Source: Solea solea
Taxonomy: Eukaryota > Chordata > Actinopteri > Pleuronectiformes > Soleidae
DNA length: 64,000 nt
Assembly (NCBI RefSeq): GCF_958295425.1
Contig: NC_081146.1
Span: 24,672,395-24,736,394 of the forward strand
Direction: 5' to 3'
In this document: one piece after another, positions 47,160 to 59,779 of the stretch
Numbering within the stretch: position 1 is the stretch's first letter
How the letters are laid out: every line of letters starts with the position of its first letter
Made by a program: the position numbers and the translations under genes
Notes under the pieces: model-generated
The model's input: only the letters and a program-made list of their open reading frames with translations
Told to the model about the DNA's origin: nothing
Databases searched by the model: none

Positions 47160-50100
47160 ATTCTCTCCGTCACGTTTTCTTCCCCCCACACCCTCTTTTC
47201 AATTTCAACACACACATAAAATACACTGCAAAACAAAAAAACCAAGAAAGTATAACCACTATTAGGGTAAAATTACTGCTAGTGCAGCAAGAAAATGGCA
47301 CTTGAAACTAATCAAATTATCATAAGTATCTTCAGACTTAATAAGTGAATAAGTCCAAAAAATGGTGTGATTGGATAAATACACTGAATTCAAGTCAATT
47401 CACATATAAGCACATATTTTCATTTTTCGCAGATGCTTCATTAGTTTTATTTTTGATATCATTTTGACTTTTTGTTAGTTTAGTTTAATTTGTTTTCAGA
47501 GCAGGTTTGCTAGTTTGCATTTTTTTTTATAAATGCTTAGTTTTGGTTTAGTTTTTATTAGTTTTAGAGTTAGTTTTTTGTCATACTGTGTATTCAAAAA
47601 GTGATAATAAAGATTATGTATGAAATTTATTTGCAAAGATGAAAACTAAGCACATTATAGTTTTATAAACACAATTCAGTTTCAGTTAGTTATCTCTTTT
47701 TTTAAATCTCAACACCACGAGAGCCTCATGTTTTCACAGTGTGTCAATGAAGTGGTGAAACTCGGCGCCACGTTGCAAGTGCGAGCACAAATCTGAGGAT
47801 GCTGACAAGGGCATTTTTCCCAGAATTCCTGGTGGAACTGAGGCAATTAGGAAGCGACGAGAGCTGGTATTAATTAATTTACAGTTTAAGGCCTGGCAAA
47901 GGTTGATAAGACGCCGATTGGCACACACAGAGGTAATTGTGTTAATTAATCGCTGAGAAGCTAATCTGCTAACAGTGTTGGTGTGTGTGTGTGTGTGTGT
48001 GTGTGTTGGGTTGCGTAGGGGAATTTGCAGATGTTATCAAATACTGCACTAATGGTTTTTGCAAGTCAAGGCAAAAGTGATTAGAGCCTTTAAAACACTG
48101 ACGTTCCTCTCGCCTCTGGTAATAAATACACCCGAGCTGATCTTTTATCTCTGTCACTTATTGGATGGAGAAGATGCTCCAGTGAACGCGTCGCTCATGC
48201 TCAGATTAGGAATATGCTCAGATGAGCAGGAGGGGGAGGAGCCATTTTGTTTTTTTTCCACAAACACTAAAGCAGAGCAACATCAAGTTATACTGACTTT
48301 CCTATGTATACTTCTTTATTTAAAACTTAATTTTACACCATTGTTTTCAACTATATATCAAAACAAACACTTTTATTTTGGAAATTTTCAAGAAATACTG
48401 TCACAAATATTGTTTTTGTGATATAATTTGAAGCTATTATCACTCACCCCAACTGAAAAGTTGCTTTTCCCCAATCTATTAAATCTTTAAATGTTAACAG
48501 GATCACTCAAAGAGCACAGACCTTTTTACAGTTTGATTCACTTGGATCCAGAAGAACTTTTTGGATCTGTATATGATGTTACCTACCATTTTACATAAAC
48601 ATGACAAAATTCATCGTCCTGATCTGTGAAGATATATACACATGTGAACTTGTTTAAATTGGACTGAAAGCATATTACATTTAAAGTGCGACCGAGTGCT
48701 GTAATCTGGATTAGATCCACGTGAAACTCAGGCTTTGTTTAGACAGATTTTTAAGCCTACCCAGATTGTGTCATCGGATATTTACAGATCTAAATGTCTT
48801 GGTCACTCAGACAAGATTTCAAATAGTTTGTCATGGTTATTTTCAAAGTTTTGCAATTTTTGTTTTTTATTAGAGATTTCTTGATTTTTTTGTGACATCA
48901 TCAGTAGATTCTTAACATAATTTAATGGGAACATACGTGGGTGTTCACCTATAATTGGCAAATTTCAGCCCAGAGTATCTCAAGAAATATTACTACGACT
49001 ACTAATAATAATAGTAATCCATTTTTTTTTTAAAAGACAGAATATAATAATCAGTACAGTGTGTTTTCAGATATTCAAATATTATTTTCTTAAGGGTATC
49101 TATTAGTAAACTGTACATATTTTCTTTTTCTTCTTTGGTGTTATGTTCAAAGTGGAGTAGAACATTTTAGTTATCCTTCTTACATTCTGTGAGTTTAAAC
49201 TTTAAAAATCCAGTATCTGAGGACGCAAATGATTTAAACAATACATATATAACATACTACGATGCAAACATTTCAAAGTAAAGTATGACAGAGTGTACAA
49301 CAAGTAGAAAATATGTATTATCATATTTTGTTATATTATGTTAGTAATAATACATTATTCTATTGTTATTATATGTTATTATTAACATATAATGTCATTA
49401 TATATTATTGACATTATGTAAGTGAAGTAAGGCGAGTTTTTAAACATCCTCTTTTACTGCAAAAGAGGAGCTGTGCATCCACTAGGTGGCAGCGCTGTGC
49501 TGACCGGAACACACTGACGTCTCATCAGAACCTGACACATTATAACATGAATGTTTCACTCTGGTTTTTTGCGACCGGCGGTAAATTCCACATCCGTCAC
49601 TTCAGAGCACGTCCAGCACCTGGTGCAGTCGTGCAGCTCCCGCAGTGAACCCCCCGAGGGCGCTGTGGCATAAAATCCGGCCTTCTTTGAGCCCTGAAAC
49701 CCTGTTCCATGCACTGCCGTCATGAGAAACACAGAAAGTTCAGACGTTGCCCTCAGCAAGTCTGCGCGCTGTGTCCACCTGAGGGACCCGGCGCTGCAGG
49801 TCATAAGTTTAATTTCCAAACCACACGCTCAATGTGTTTCTGACCAGTTTAGCGAGCGGCTGTGGAGCCTGGAGAGCCGTTAACGGCTCCCGTGGAGAAG
49901 CAGAATGGATACGGTGTTGTGTTTTTGTGGCCTCGCCTTCCTCTTAATGACCTGCTGTTCCCCCCGAGCTCATGACTTATTGATCACGCCAGCTGCGTTT
50001 GCTCAACTGTAAATAGACTTCACTTCATAAACACTGGAAGCTTATGATGATGATGATGATGATGATGATGTGTGAGCGTCTGGCTCTTTATGTCGGACAG

Positions 50101-50510
50101 TTCTGGGGGTTGAATGGCATTGTTTTGACGTAGAGGCCAGACTGAAGTTTGCTGTTGTTGTTGTTGTTGTGGTGTTGGTGTTGGTGGAGTTGTGACTTAT
50201 TTATCGCTCTCACAGTAATGAAGGTAATAACCAGATGGAGCAGATTTTCTCTGAGAGAAAAATGTCGACTTTGGTCTTAGAGTCTCATTTCACTGCCACG
50301 TTCAGCTTCTTGTTATGTTTTCACTCTGCTCAGTGGACTGAGGCTGTCATTAGCTGCGGGTCGTTTTCACCTGTGTGTGTGTGTGTGTGTGTGGATGCTT
50401 TAATTCACAGCAGCTGTAGTGAGTGTGGGTGAAAGTCGATGAAGGGCTGAGGTTAAAGCAGAGTCAGATTATACTGGATTATTGTGAAACTTTTCCTCAG
50501 GTGCTGCTGC
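47160..50510. other. intergenic stretch without a recognised gene
   Basis: I found no supportable exon. Simple repeats include (GT)n at about 47980-48005, (GAT)n at 50046-50069, (TTG)n near 50152-50170 and (GT)n at about 50374-50392. A CTCF-type motif lies at 49479. The short open frames here lack splice or homology support. Confidence 0.5.
49479..49495 (+). promoter_or_regulatory. strong CTCF-type motif downstream of vmo1
   Basis: CCACTAGGTGGCAGCGC is a near-perfect CTCF core. It has the same orientation as the motifs at 28349 and 38824 and lies about 1 kb before the satellite-like sequence begins. Confidence 0.5.
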
Positions 50511-50514
50511 ACTC

Positions 50515-50735
50515 CTTATGACTTAATAACCAAGACTTTTTTTTAAATTACTCTACTTGGATGTCTTTTCATGGCTTATTATATGATGACTTTTTAAGAC
50601 TCGAGACACAAGATAATTTAAAACTTACAAAGCCATCTTTTTTTTTTTTACTTACTTTTTATGGCTTACTATACTGACTATGAATATCTTCATACACATG
50701 GTTCTTATGACTTACTTTACTATGACTACTATACT
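50515..50735. repeat. degenerate left edge of the 38-bp satellite
   Basis: Words such as TATGACTTA, GGCTTACTATACTGAC, TTACTTTACTATGACTACTA and TACTATATG recur at 30-40 bp intervals. They resemble the satellite core CATACTATACTATGAC but with heavy decay. Confidence 0.45.
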
Positions 50736-50742
50736 ATATGTG

Positions 50743-50860
50743 GACTGGCAAACTTTCCAGGGTGTGACCCCGCCTAATGCCCTATATCAGCTGAGATTGG
50801 CACAGCAACCCCCATGACCCTCCTGTGGAGGATAAAGCAGTAGAAAATGGATGGATGTTA
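50743..50860. mobile_element. retroposon tail ending in ATGGATGG
   Basis: GGACTGGCAAACTTTCCAGG, GTGTGACCCCGCC and GGAGGATAAAGCAGTAGAAA, then ATGGATGGATG, match the copy at 13735-13925. Confidence 0.6.
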
Positions 50861-50879
50861 AGACATTTTATGACATACT

Positions 50880-51400
50880 ACAGCAGACTCTAAGGTACTG
50901 TCCTCTGCTGGTTTAAAATCATACTTATCTGTTAGATTCCAGTTTGTTCATGTTCATTACAATGCCTTATTGCACACAAAAATAAATTGTGGCGTTCCAC
51001 AGGGCTCAGTGCTTGGACCTATACTTTATATGTATATATATGTATATATATATATGTGTATATATATACTTTTTATACTACTTTTTTTTTACCATGTATA
51101 TGCTTCCTTTAGGGAATATTATTAGACTGCACAACATACACTTTCATTATTATTATTGTTATGCTGATGACACACAACTTTATTTATCAATGAGGCCAGA
51201 TTAAATAAATCTGAATGACAGGTTGTCTCGGAGACATTAAGTCCTGGATGACCTGTAACTTTCTACTTTTAAACTCAGAAAAAACTGAGGTCATTATACT
51301 TGGCCCTAAACACCTTAGAGAAAAACTTTCTGACCACATGGTCACTTTAGATGCTCTTTACAATAGTTGTGGTTGCCACCCACCATAAATCGCAAGAAAG
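50880..51400 (+). mobile_element. L2-like LINE reverse transcriptase fragment
   Basis: In broken frames the plus strand encodes [11 protein letters not shown] (50985-51020), [14 protein letters not shown] (51160-51204) and, after a stop, LNSEKTEVIILGPKHLREK-type sequence (about 51270-51320). These are RT motifs B (PQGS) and C (the YADD active site). A (TA)n insertion and stops show it is dead. The matching 3' end lies at 52300-53030. Confidence 0.8.
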
Positions 51401-52299
51401 CCTCTAAACGACTCTCAATCAGAGGAATTGTCACTAGCTAATATTAATAATATAATATTGGGTCATTCACTTTCATGCAACAGGCAACACCTGGCTCAGT
51501 TTCAGCCATGCAGATTATTCATGTTCCTTGTTCTATTCGCTAGAATTCTGCACAAAGGAGGAATTAGAATTTTATTCAAAAGTCTCATTTACCTACAGCA
51601 TATCAGACACATTGTGAGGCTTTGTCCTGCAGAGGTGAGCCACAGAGAGTCATTATTAGCAAGTGCAAATGCTCATCCATATTTTATATTAAAGATGTAA
51701 TAGGCAACATTTAGACTTAAACTTGTCATGATGCTGACATTCATGTTGAAGACATTCATTCGGTCATTCATTCGGTCCAACTGTTGCTTTCACAATGTCT
51801 TTGTTTTGAGTCAATTCATACAATTCATGTTGCAAAGTAATTGCAGTAAGTCAGGACGACAAACTGCTTAGATAAGAAAGGTACAACGCAAAACATCACA
51901 CCACACAAACTATGTTATTTTTGGTTTGTCGTCTTCTATTAACGACAGCAACTTTCGAAAATCATTTAGAAGTGGTTAAAATGCTCTTGACTGATTTGGA
52001 GATCAGATAAAGTTCGTACACTCAGGTCTCCGTCTGGTTTAAAGGTAGATTCTTCCTCCGAAGTCTGTCCATCCCAGGATTGTTAGCCTTGCACTGATCT
52101 GAAGAAAAGTAAAGAAACGTGCAAGGTTGTTGTCGCTAGTGAAAGGTCTAATATGCCTAATATCCATAATATACTACTAACACACGAGCGCCACGAGGAC
52201 CATCACTTAGTTCGGCTGCTATAGACGGAGACTGCAGGGGGAATTCCTGTGGTGCACTCACACTCACTCTCTCACACTCAGGGTATGAATATGACTTCA

Positions 52300-53030
52300 T
52301 TATACAGTATGTCATTAACCTTGTTCTTTCTCTCCCTAGTTTCTGTCTTCCCTTTCTGTCTTCAATCTCTCTCTCTGTGTCCTCATCCTGCAGACTGCAG
52401 GATCCAGATCCAGTTTCGAGGCTACTGTTATTATTATTATTATGATTCATATCATCACCATTATTATTGTGCCAAAATTAAAGTTCATATGTGTATTTTT
52501 TTTTTATCAACCTCTGCTGCTGCTTTGTACATTGTAGTCCAAATGGTCTTGTCTAAACTTGATACAACTGTACTTCTGTCTGTAACTCACCTCTCCTCTT
52601 TCCCTGAGATTTCCTTTCACCCCAACCGGTCAAGGCAGATGGCCGCACATTTTTGAGTCTGTCCTGTGGTTCTGTCAGAGATTTCTTCCATTGTATTTGT
52701 AATTTTTTTGTATTTTGTACTTTATTTCTCCCCTTAGGGAAATTCCTCCTCTGCATTTAACCCATCCTCTACTAGAAACCTTCCTAGAATTAGGAGCAGG
52801 GGGCAGCCACTGAACAACGCAACCCGGCAACCTGGCAACCTGCAATCCTCTGGTTATAAGCCAGGTTCCCTTTCCACTTAGCCATGGGCATTGCTTATTG
52901 TGTGAATTGTTGGGTTTCTCTGCTTGCTATAACATTGTAAATGTTTCTGCCTTACTATGTACAGTGCCTTGAGATAATGGATGTTGTGATTTGGTTCCTA
53001 AATAATAAAATTGAATTGAATTGACTTAAT
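52300..53030 (+). mobile_element. L2-like LINE 3' region and terminus
   Basis: CCCCAACCGGTCAAGGCAGA, TGGCCGCACATTTTTGAGTC, TTGTTGGGTTTCTC, TACAGTGCCTTGAGATAATG and the terminus AATAAAATTGAATTGAATTG are the standard 3' sequence of fish L2-type LINEs. The end runs straight into degenerate satellite. Confidence 0.8.
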
Positions 53031-53395
53031 ACACAAGATTTTTATGACTTATATTAAGCCTTTTATGATTTACTACACAAACTTTTTGGCTAAATACAAA
53101 AGGGTTTTATATTTTACTGTACTGATTTTTATGACCTAGTGTACGATGCCTTTTTGGCTTAATGCACAACATTTTTTAATCACTAACTAAACTGACTTTT
53201 TTTGACCTGAGTTTTTTAAGACTTATGATGCTATAACTTTTTAAATATACTATGTTTTTTTTACTAAATAATCAAGATTTTCATGATTTACTATACTGCC
53301 TTTTTATGACCAAATACATGAGGGTTTTATGACTTACTATACAATTTTGCCTAAAAACAGACTTTTTTGTCTGATTTTTGGCAACATACTAAACC
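53031..53395. repeat. degenerate right-flank satellite units next to the LINE
   Basis: Units with TTTTTATGACTTA, TTTACTATACTGCC, TTTTTATGACC and GACTTACTATACAA recur roughly every 35-40 bp. They grade into regular 38-bp units after 53390. Confidence 0.55.
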
Positions 53396-56300
53396 ATGAC
53401 TATTTTGGAAAATTTTGAAGACATACTATACTATGACTTTCTTGTCACATTTTGGACGACATACTATACTTTGACTTTTTTGTCAAATTTGGACGACATA
53501 CTATACTATGACTTTTTTTGTCATATTTTGGACGACATACTATACTATGACATTTTTGTCAAATTTTGGACGACATACTATACTATGACTTTTGTGTCAT
53601 ATTTTGGACGACATACTATGACTTTGTTGTCACATTTTGGACGACATACTATACTATGACTTTTTATAACATTTTGGACGACATACTTAACCATGACTAT
53701 TTTGGAAAATTTTGAAGACATACTATACTATGACTTTCTTGTCACATTTTGGACGACATACTATACTATGACTTTTTTGTCAAATTTGGACGACATACTA
53801 TACTATGACTTTTTTTGTCATATTTTGGACGACATACTATACTATGACATTTTTGTCAAATTATGGACGACATACTATACTATGACTTTTTTGTCAAATT
53901 TTGGACGACATACTATACTATGACTTTTTTGTCACATTTTGGACGACATACTAAAGTATGACGTTTTTTGTCACATTTTGGACGACTTACTATACTATGA
54001 CTTTTTGGCAAATTTTGGACGACATACTATACTATGACTTTTTTGTCACATTTTGGACGACATACTAAAGTATGACGTTTTTATCACATTTTGGACGACA
54101 TACTAATGTATGACTTTTGTGTCACATTTTGGACGACATACTAACCTATGACGTTTTTGTCAAATTTCGGACGACATACTATACTATGACATTTTTATCA
54201 CATTTTGGACGACATACTATACTATGACTTTTTTGTCAAATTTTGGACGACATACTATACTATGACTTTTGTGTCATATTTTGGACGACATACTAACCTA
54301 TGACGTTTTTATCAAATTTTGGACGACATACTATACTATGACTTTTGTGTCATATTTTGGACGACATACTATGACTTTGTTGTCACATTTTGGACGACAT
54401 ACTATACTATGACTTTTTATAACATTTTGGACGACATACTTAAGTATGACTTTTTTGTCACATTTTGGACGACATACTATACTATGACTTTTGTGTCAAA
54501 TTTTGGAAGACATACTATACTATGACTTTTTATAACATTTTGGACGACATACTTAACCATGACTATTTTGGAAAATTTTGAAGACATACTATACTATGAC
54601 TTTCTTGTCACATTTTGGACGACATACTATACTATGACTTTTTTGTCAAATTTGGACGACATACTATACTATGACTTTTTTTGTCATATTTTGGACGACA
54701 TACTATACTATGACATTTTTGTCAAATTATGGACGACATACTATACTATGACTTTTTTGTCAAATTTTGGACGACATACTATACTATGACTTTTTTGTCA
54801 CATTTTGGACGACATACTAAAGTATGACGTTTTTTGTCACATTTTGGACGACTTACTATACTATGACTTTTTGGCAAATTTTGGACGACATACTATACTA
54901 TGACTTTTTTGTCACATTTTGGACGACATACTAAAGTATGACGTTTTTATCACATTTTGGACGACATACTAATGTATGACTTTTGTGTCACATTTTGGAC
55001 GACATACTAACCTATGACGTTTTTGTCAAATTTCGGACAACATACTATACTATGACATTTTTATCACATTTTGGACGACATACTATACTATGACTTTTTT
55101 GTCAAATTTTGGACGACATACTATACTATGACTTTTGTGTCACATTTTGGACGACATACTAACCTATGACGTTTTTGTCAAATTTCGGACAACATACTAA
55201 CCTATGACGTTTTTATCAAATTTTGGACGACATACTATACTATGACTTTTGTGTCATATTTTGGACGACATACTATGACTTTGTTGTCACATTTTGGACG
55301 ACATACTATACTATGACTTTTTATAACATTTTGGACGACATACTATACTATGACTTTTTTATCACATTTTGGACGACATACTAATGTATGACTTTTGTGT
55401 CACATTTTGGACGACATACTAACCTATGACGTTTTTGTCAAATTTCGGACAACATACTAACCTATGACGTTTTTATCAAATTTTGGACGACATACTATAC
55501 TATGACTTTTGTGTCATATTTTGGACGACATACTATGACTTTGTTGTCACATTTTGGACGACATACTATACTATGACTTTTTATAACATTTTGGACGACA
55601 TACTTAAGTATGACTTTTTTGTCACATTTTGGACGACATACTATACTATGACTTTTGTGTCAAATTTTGGAAGACATACTATACTATGACTTTTTTGTCA
55701 AATTTTGGACGACATACTATACTATGACTTTTGTGTCAAATTTTGGAAGACATACTATACTATGACTTTTTTGTCAAATTTTGAACGACATACTATACTA
55801 TGACTTCTTTGTCACATTTTGGACGACATACTATACTATGACTTTTGTGTCACATTTTGAACGACATACTATACTATGACTTTTGTGTCAAATTTTGGAA
55901 GACAAACTATACTATGACTTTTTTGTCAAATTTTGGACGACATACTATACTATGACTTTTGTGTCATATTTTGGACGACATACTATACTATGACTTTTTT
56001 GTCAAATTTTGGACGACATACTAAAGTATGACGTTTTGTGTCACATTTTGGACGACATACTAATGTATGACTTTTGTGTCACATTTTGGACGACATACTA
56101 ACCTATGACGTTTTTGTCAAATTTCGGACGACATACTATACTATGACATTTTTATCACATTTTGGACGACATACTATACTATGACTTTTTTGTCAAATTT
56201 TGGACGACATACTATACTATGACTTTTGTGTCATATTTTGGACGACATACTAACCTATGACGTTTTTATCAAATTTTGGACGACATACTATACTATGACT

Positions 56301-59300
56301 TTTGTGTCATATTTTGGACGACATACTATGACTTTGTTGTCACATTTTGGACGACATACTATACTATGACTTTTTATAACATTTTGGACGACATACTTAA
56401 GTATGACTTTTTTGTCACATTTTGGACGACATACTATACTATGACTTTTGTGTCAGATTTTGGAAGACATACTATACTATGACTTTTTTGTCAAATTTTG
56501 GACGACATACTATACTATGACTTTTGTGTCAAATTTTGGAAGACATACTATACTATGACTTTTTTGTCAAATTTTGAACGACATACTATACTATGACTTC
56601 TTTGTCACATTTTGGACGACATACTATACTATGACTTTCTTGTCACATTTTGAACGACATACTATACTATGACTTTTGTGTCAAATTTTGGAAGACAAAC
56701 TATACTATGACTTTTTTGTCAAATTTTGGACGACATACTATACTATGACTTTTGTGTCATATTTTGGACGACATACTATACTATGACTTTTTTGTCAAAT
56801 TTTGGACGACATACTAAAGTATGACGTTTTGTGTCACATTTTGGATGACATACTAACCTATGACGTTTTTATCACATTTTGGACGACATACTATACTATG
56901 ACTTTTTTGTCAAATTTTGGACGACATACTATACTATGACTTTTTTGTCACATTTTGGACGACATACTAAAGTATGACGTTTTTATCACATTTTGGACGA
57001 CATACTAATGTATGACTTTTGTGTCACATTTTGGACGACATACTAACCTATGACGTTTTTGTCAAATTTTGGACGACATACTATACTATGACATTTTTGT
57101 CAAATTTTGGACGACATACTATACTATGACTTTTTTGTCACATTTTGGACGACATACTAAAGTATGACGTTTTTTGTCACATTTTGGACGACTTACTATA
57201 CTATGACTTTTTGGCAAATTTTGGACGACATACTATACTATGACTTTTTTGTCACATTTTGGACGACATACTAAAGTATGACGTTTTTATCACATTTTGG
57301 ACGACATACTAATGTATGACTTTTGTGTCACATTTTGGACGACATACTAACCTATGACGTTTTTGTCAAATTTCGGACGACATACTATACTATGACATTT
57401 TTATCACATTTTGGACGACATACTATACTATGACTTTTTTGTCAAATTTTGGACGACATACTATACTATGACTTTTGTGTCATATTTTGGACGACATACT
57501 AACCTATGACGTTTTTATCAAATTTTGGACGACATACTATACTATGACTTTTGTGTCATATTTTGGACGACATACTATGACTTTGTTGTCACATTTTGGA
57601 CGACATACTATACTATGACTTTTTATAACATTTTGGACGACATACTTAAGTATGACTTTTTTGTCACATTTTGGACGACATACTATACTATGACTTTTGT
57701 GTCAAATTTTGGAAGACATACTATACTATGACTTTTTTGTCAAATTTTGGACGACATACTATACTATGACTTTTGTGTCAAATTTTGGAAGACATACTAT
57801 ACTATGACTTTTTTGTCAAATTTTGAACGACATACTATACTATGACTTCTTTGTCACATTTTGGACGACATACTAGACTATGACTTTTGTGTCACATTTT
57901 GAACGACATACTATACTATGACTTTTGTGTCAAATTTTGGAAGACAAACTATACTATGACTTTTTTGTCAAATTTTGGACGACATACTATACTATGACTT
58001 TTGTGTCATATTTTGGACGACATACTATACTATGACTTTTTTGTCAAATTTTGGACGACATACTATACTATGACTTTTTTGTCACATTTTGGACGACATA
58101 CTAAAGTATGACGTTTTGTGTCACATTTTGGATGACATACTAACCTATGACGTTTTTATCACATTTTGGACGACATACTATACTATGACTTTTTTGTCAA
58201 ATTTTGGACGACATACTATACTATGACTTTTTTGTCACATTTTGGACGACATACTAAAGTATGACGTTTTTATCACATTTTGGACGACATACTAATGTAT
58301 GACTTTTGTGTCACATTTTGGACGACATACTAACCTATGACATTTTTATCACATTTTGGACGACATACTATACTATGACATTTTTATCAAATTTTGGACG
58401 ACATACTATACTATGACTTTTGTGTCATATTTTGGACGACATACTAACCTATGACGTTTTTATCAAATTTTGGACGACATACTATACTATGACATTTTTA
58501 TCACATTTTGGACGACATACTATACTATGACGTTTTTATCAAATTTTGGACGACATACTATACTATGACTTTTGTGTCATATTTTGGACGACATACTATG
58601 ACTTTGTTGTCACATTTTGGACGACATACTATACTATGACTTTTTATAACATTTTGGACGACATACTTAAGTATGACTTTTTTGTCACATTTTGGACGAC
58701 ATACTATACTATGACATTTTTATCAAATTTTGGACGACATACTATACTATGACTTTTGTGTCATATTTTGGACGACATACTAACCTATGACGTTTTTATC
58801 AAATTTTGGACGACATACTATACTATGACATTTTTATCACATTTTGGACGACATACTATACTATGACGTTTTTATCAAATTTTGGACGACATACTATACT
58901 ATGACTTTTGTGTCATATTTTGGACGACATACTATGACTTTGTTGTCACATTTTGGACGACATACTATACTATGACTTTTTATAACATTTTGGACGACAT
59001 ACTTAAGTATGACTTTTTTGTCACATTTTGGACGACATACTATACTATGACCTTTGTGTCAAATTTTGGACGACATACTATACTATGGCTTTTGTGTCAA
59101 ATTTTGGCAGACATACTATACTATGACATTTTTATCAAATTTTGGACGACATACTATACTATGACTTTTTTGTCAAATTTTGGACGACATACTATACTAT
59201 GACTTTTTTGTCAAATTTTGGACGACATACTATACTATGACTTTTTTGTCAAATTTTGGACGACATACTTAAGTATGACTTTTTGTCACATTTTGGACGA

Positions 59301-59605
59301 CATACTAAAGTATGACGTTTTTATCACATTTTGGACGACATACTAATGTATGACTTTTGTGTCACATTTTGGACGACATACTAACCTATGACGTTTTTGT
59401 CAAATTTTGGACGACATACTATACTATGACATTTTTATCACATTTTGGACGACATACTATACTATGACTTTTTTGTCACATTTTGGATGACATACTATAC
59501 TATGACTTTTTTGTCACATTTTGGACGACATACTATACTATGACCTTTTTATCAAATTTTGGACGACATACTAAAGTATGACTTTTTTGTCAAATTTTGG
59601 ACGAC

Positions 59606-59779
59606 AGATGATATTGTTTAACATTAGTGTGTATTATGTGAATTATATAGCATGCAAACCTACAAGTTTGCGTTTGCAGTTTGGCAGAGTGGTCTAAGGT
59701 TTGTGTTTTTGAACCAGCTACCATCAGGAAGAGCAGGTTCAAATCCCACTCCCATCAGAAAATATGAACGCTCTTGGTC
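59606..59779 (+). repeat. tRNA-like insert in satellite, copy 1
   Basis: A ~174-bp non-satellite block contains an A box TGGCAGAGTGG (59682-59692) followed by TCTAAGG, and a B box GGTTCAAATCC (59736-59746). TGGCNNAGTGGTCTAAGG is typical of tRNA-Leu/Ser type genes. T-arm and acceptor pairing look poor by eye, so it is a tRNA-derived pseudogene or SINE head rather than a working tRNA. Confidence 0.65.

Noticed and set aside
49556..49819. 87-residue minus-strand frame near 49.7 kb
   Set aside because: No splice sites, domain or similarity recognised; likely chance in GC-richer DNA.
53396..59202. Repeated 68-106 residue open frames rich in Tyr, Asp, Phe and Thr
   Set aside because: They arise from 38-bp satellite units read through three phases; there is no start context or splicing, and the same frame recurs wherever a higher-order block recurs.
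59673..59760. A functional tRNA-Leu gene
   Set aside because: A and B boxes are good, but T-stem and acceptor pairings fail by eye, no clear anticodon stem exists, and it is copied with the satellite.
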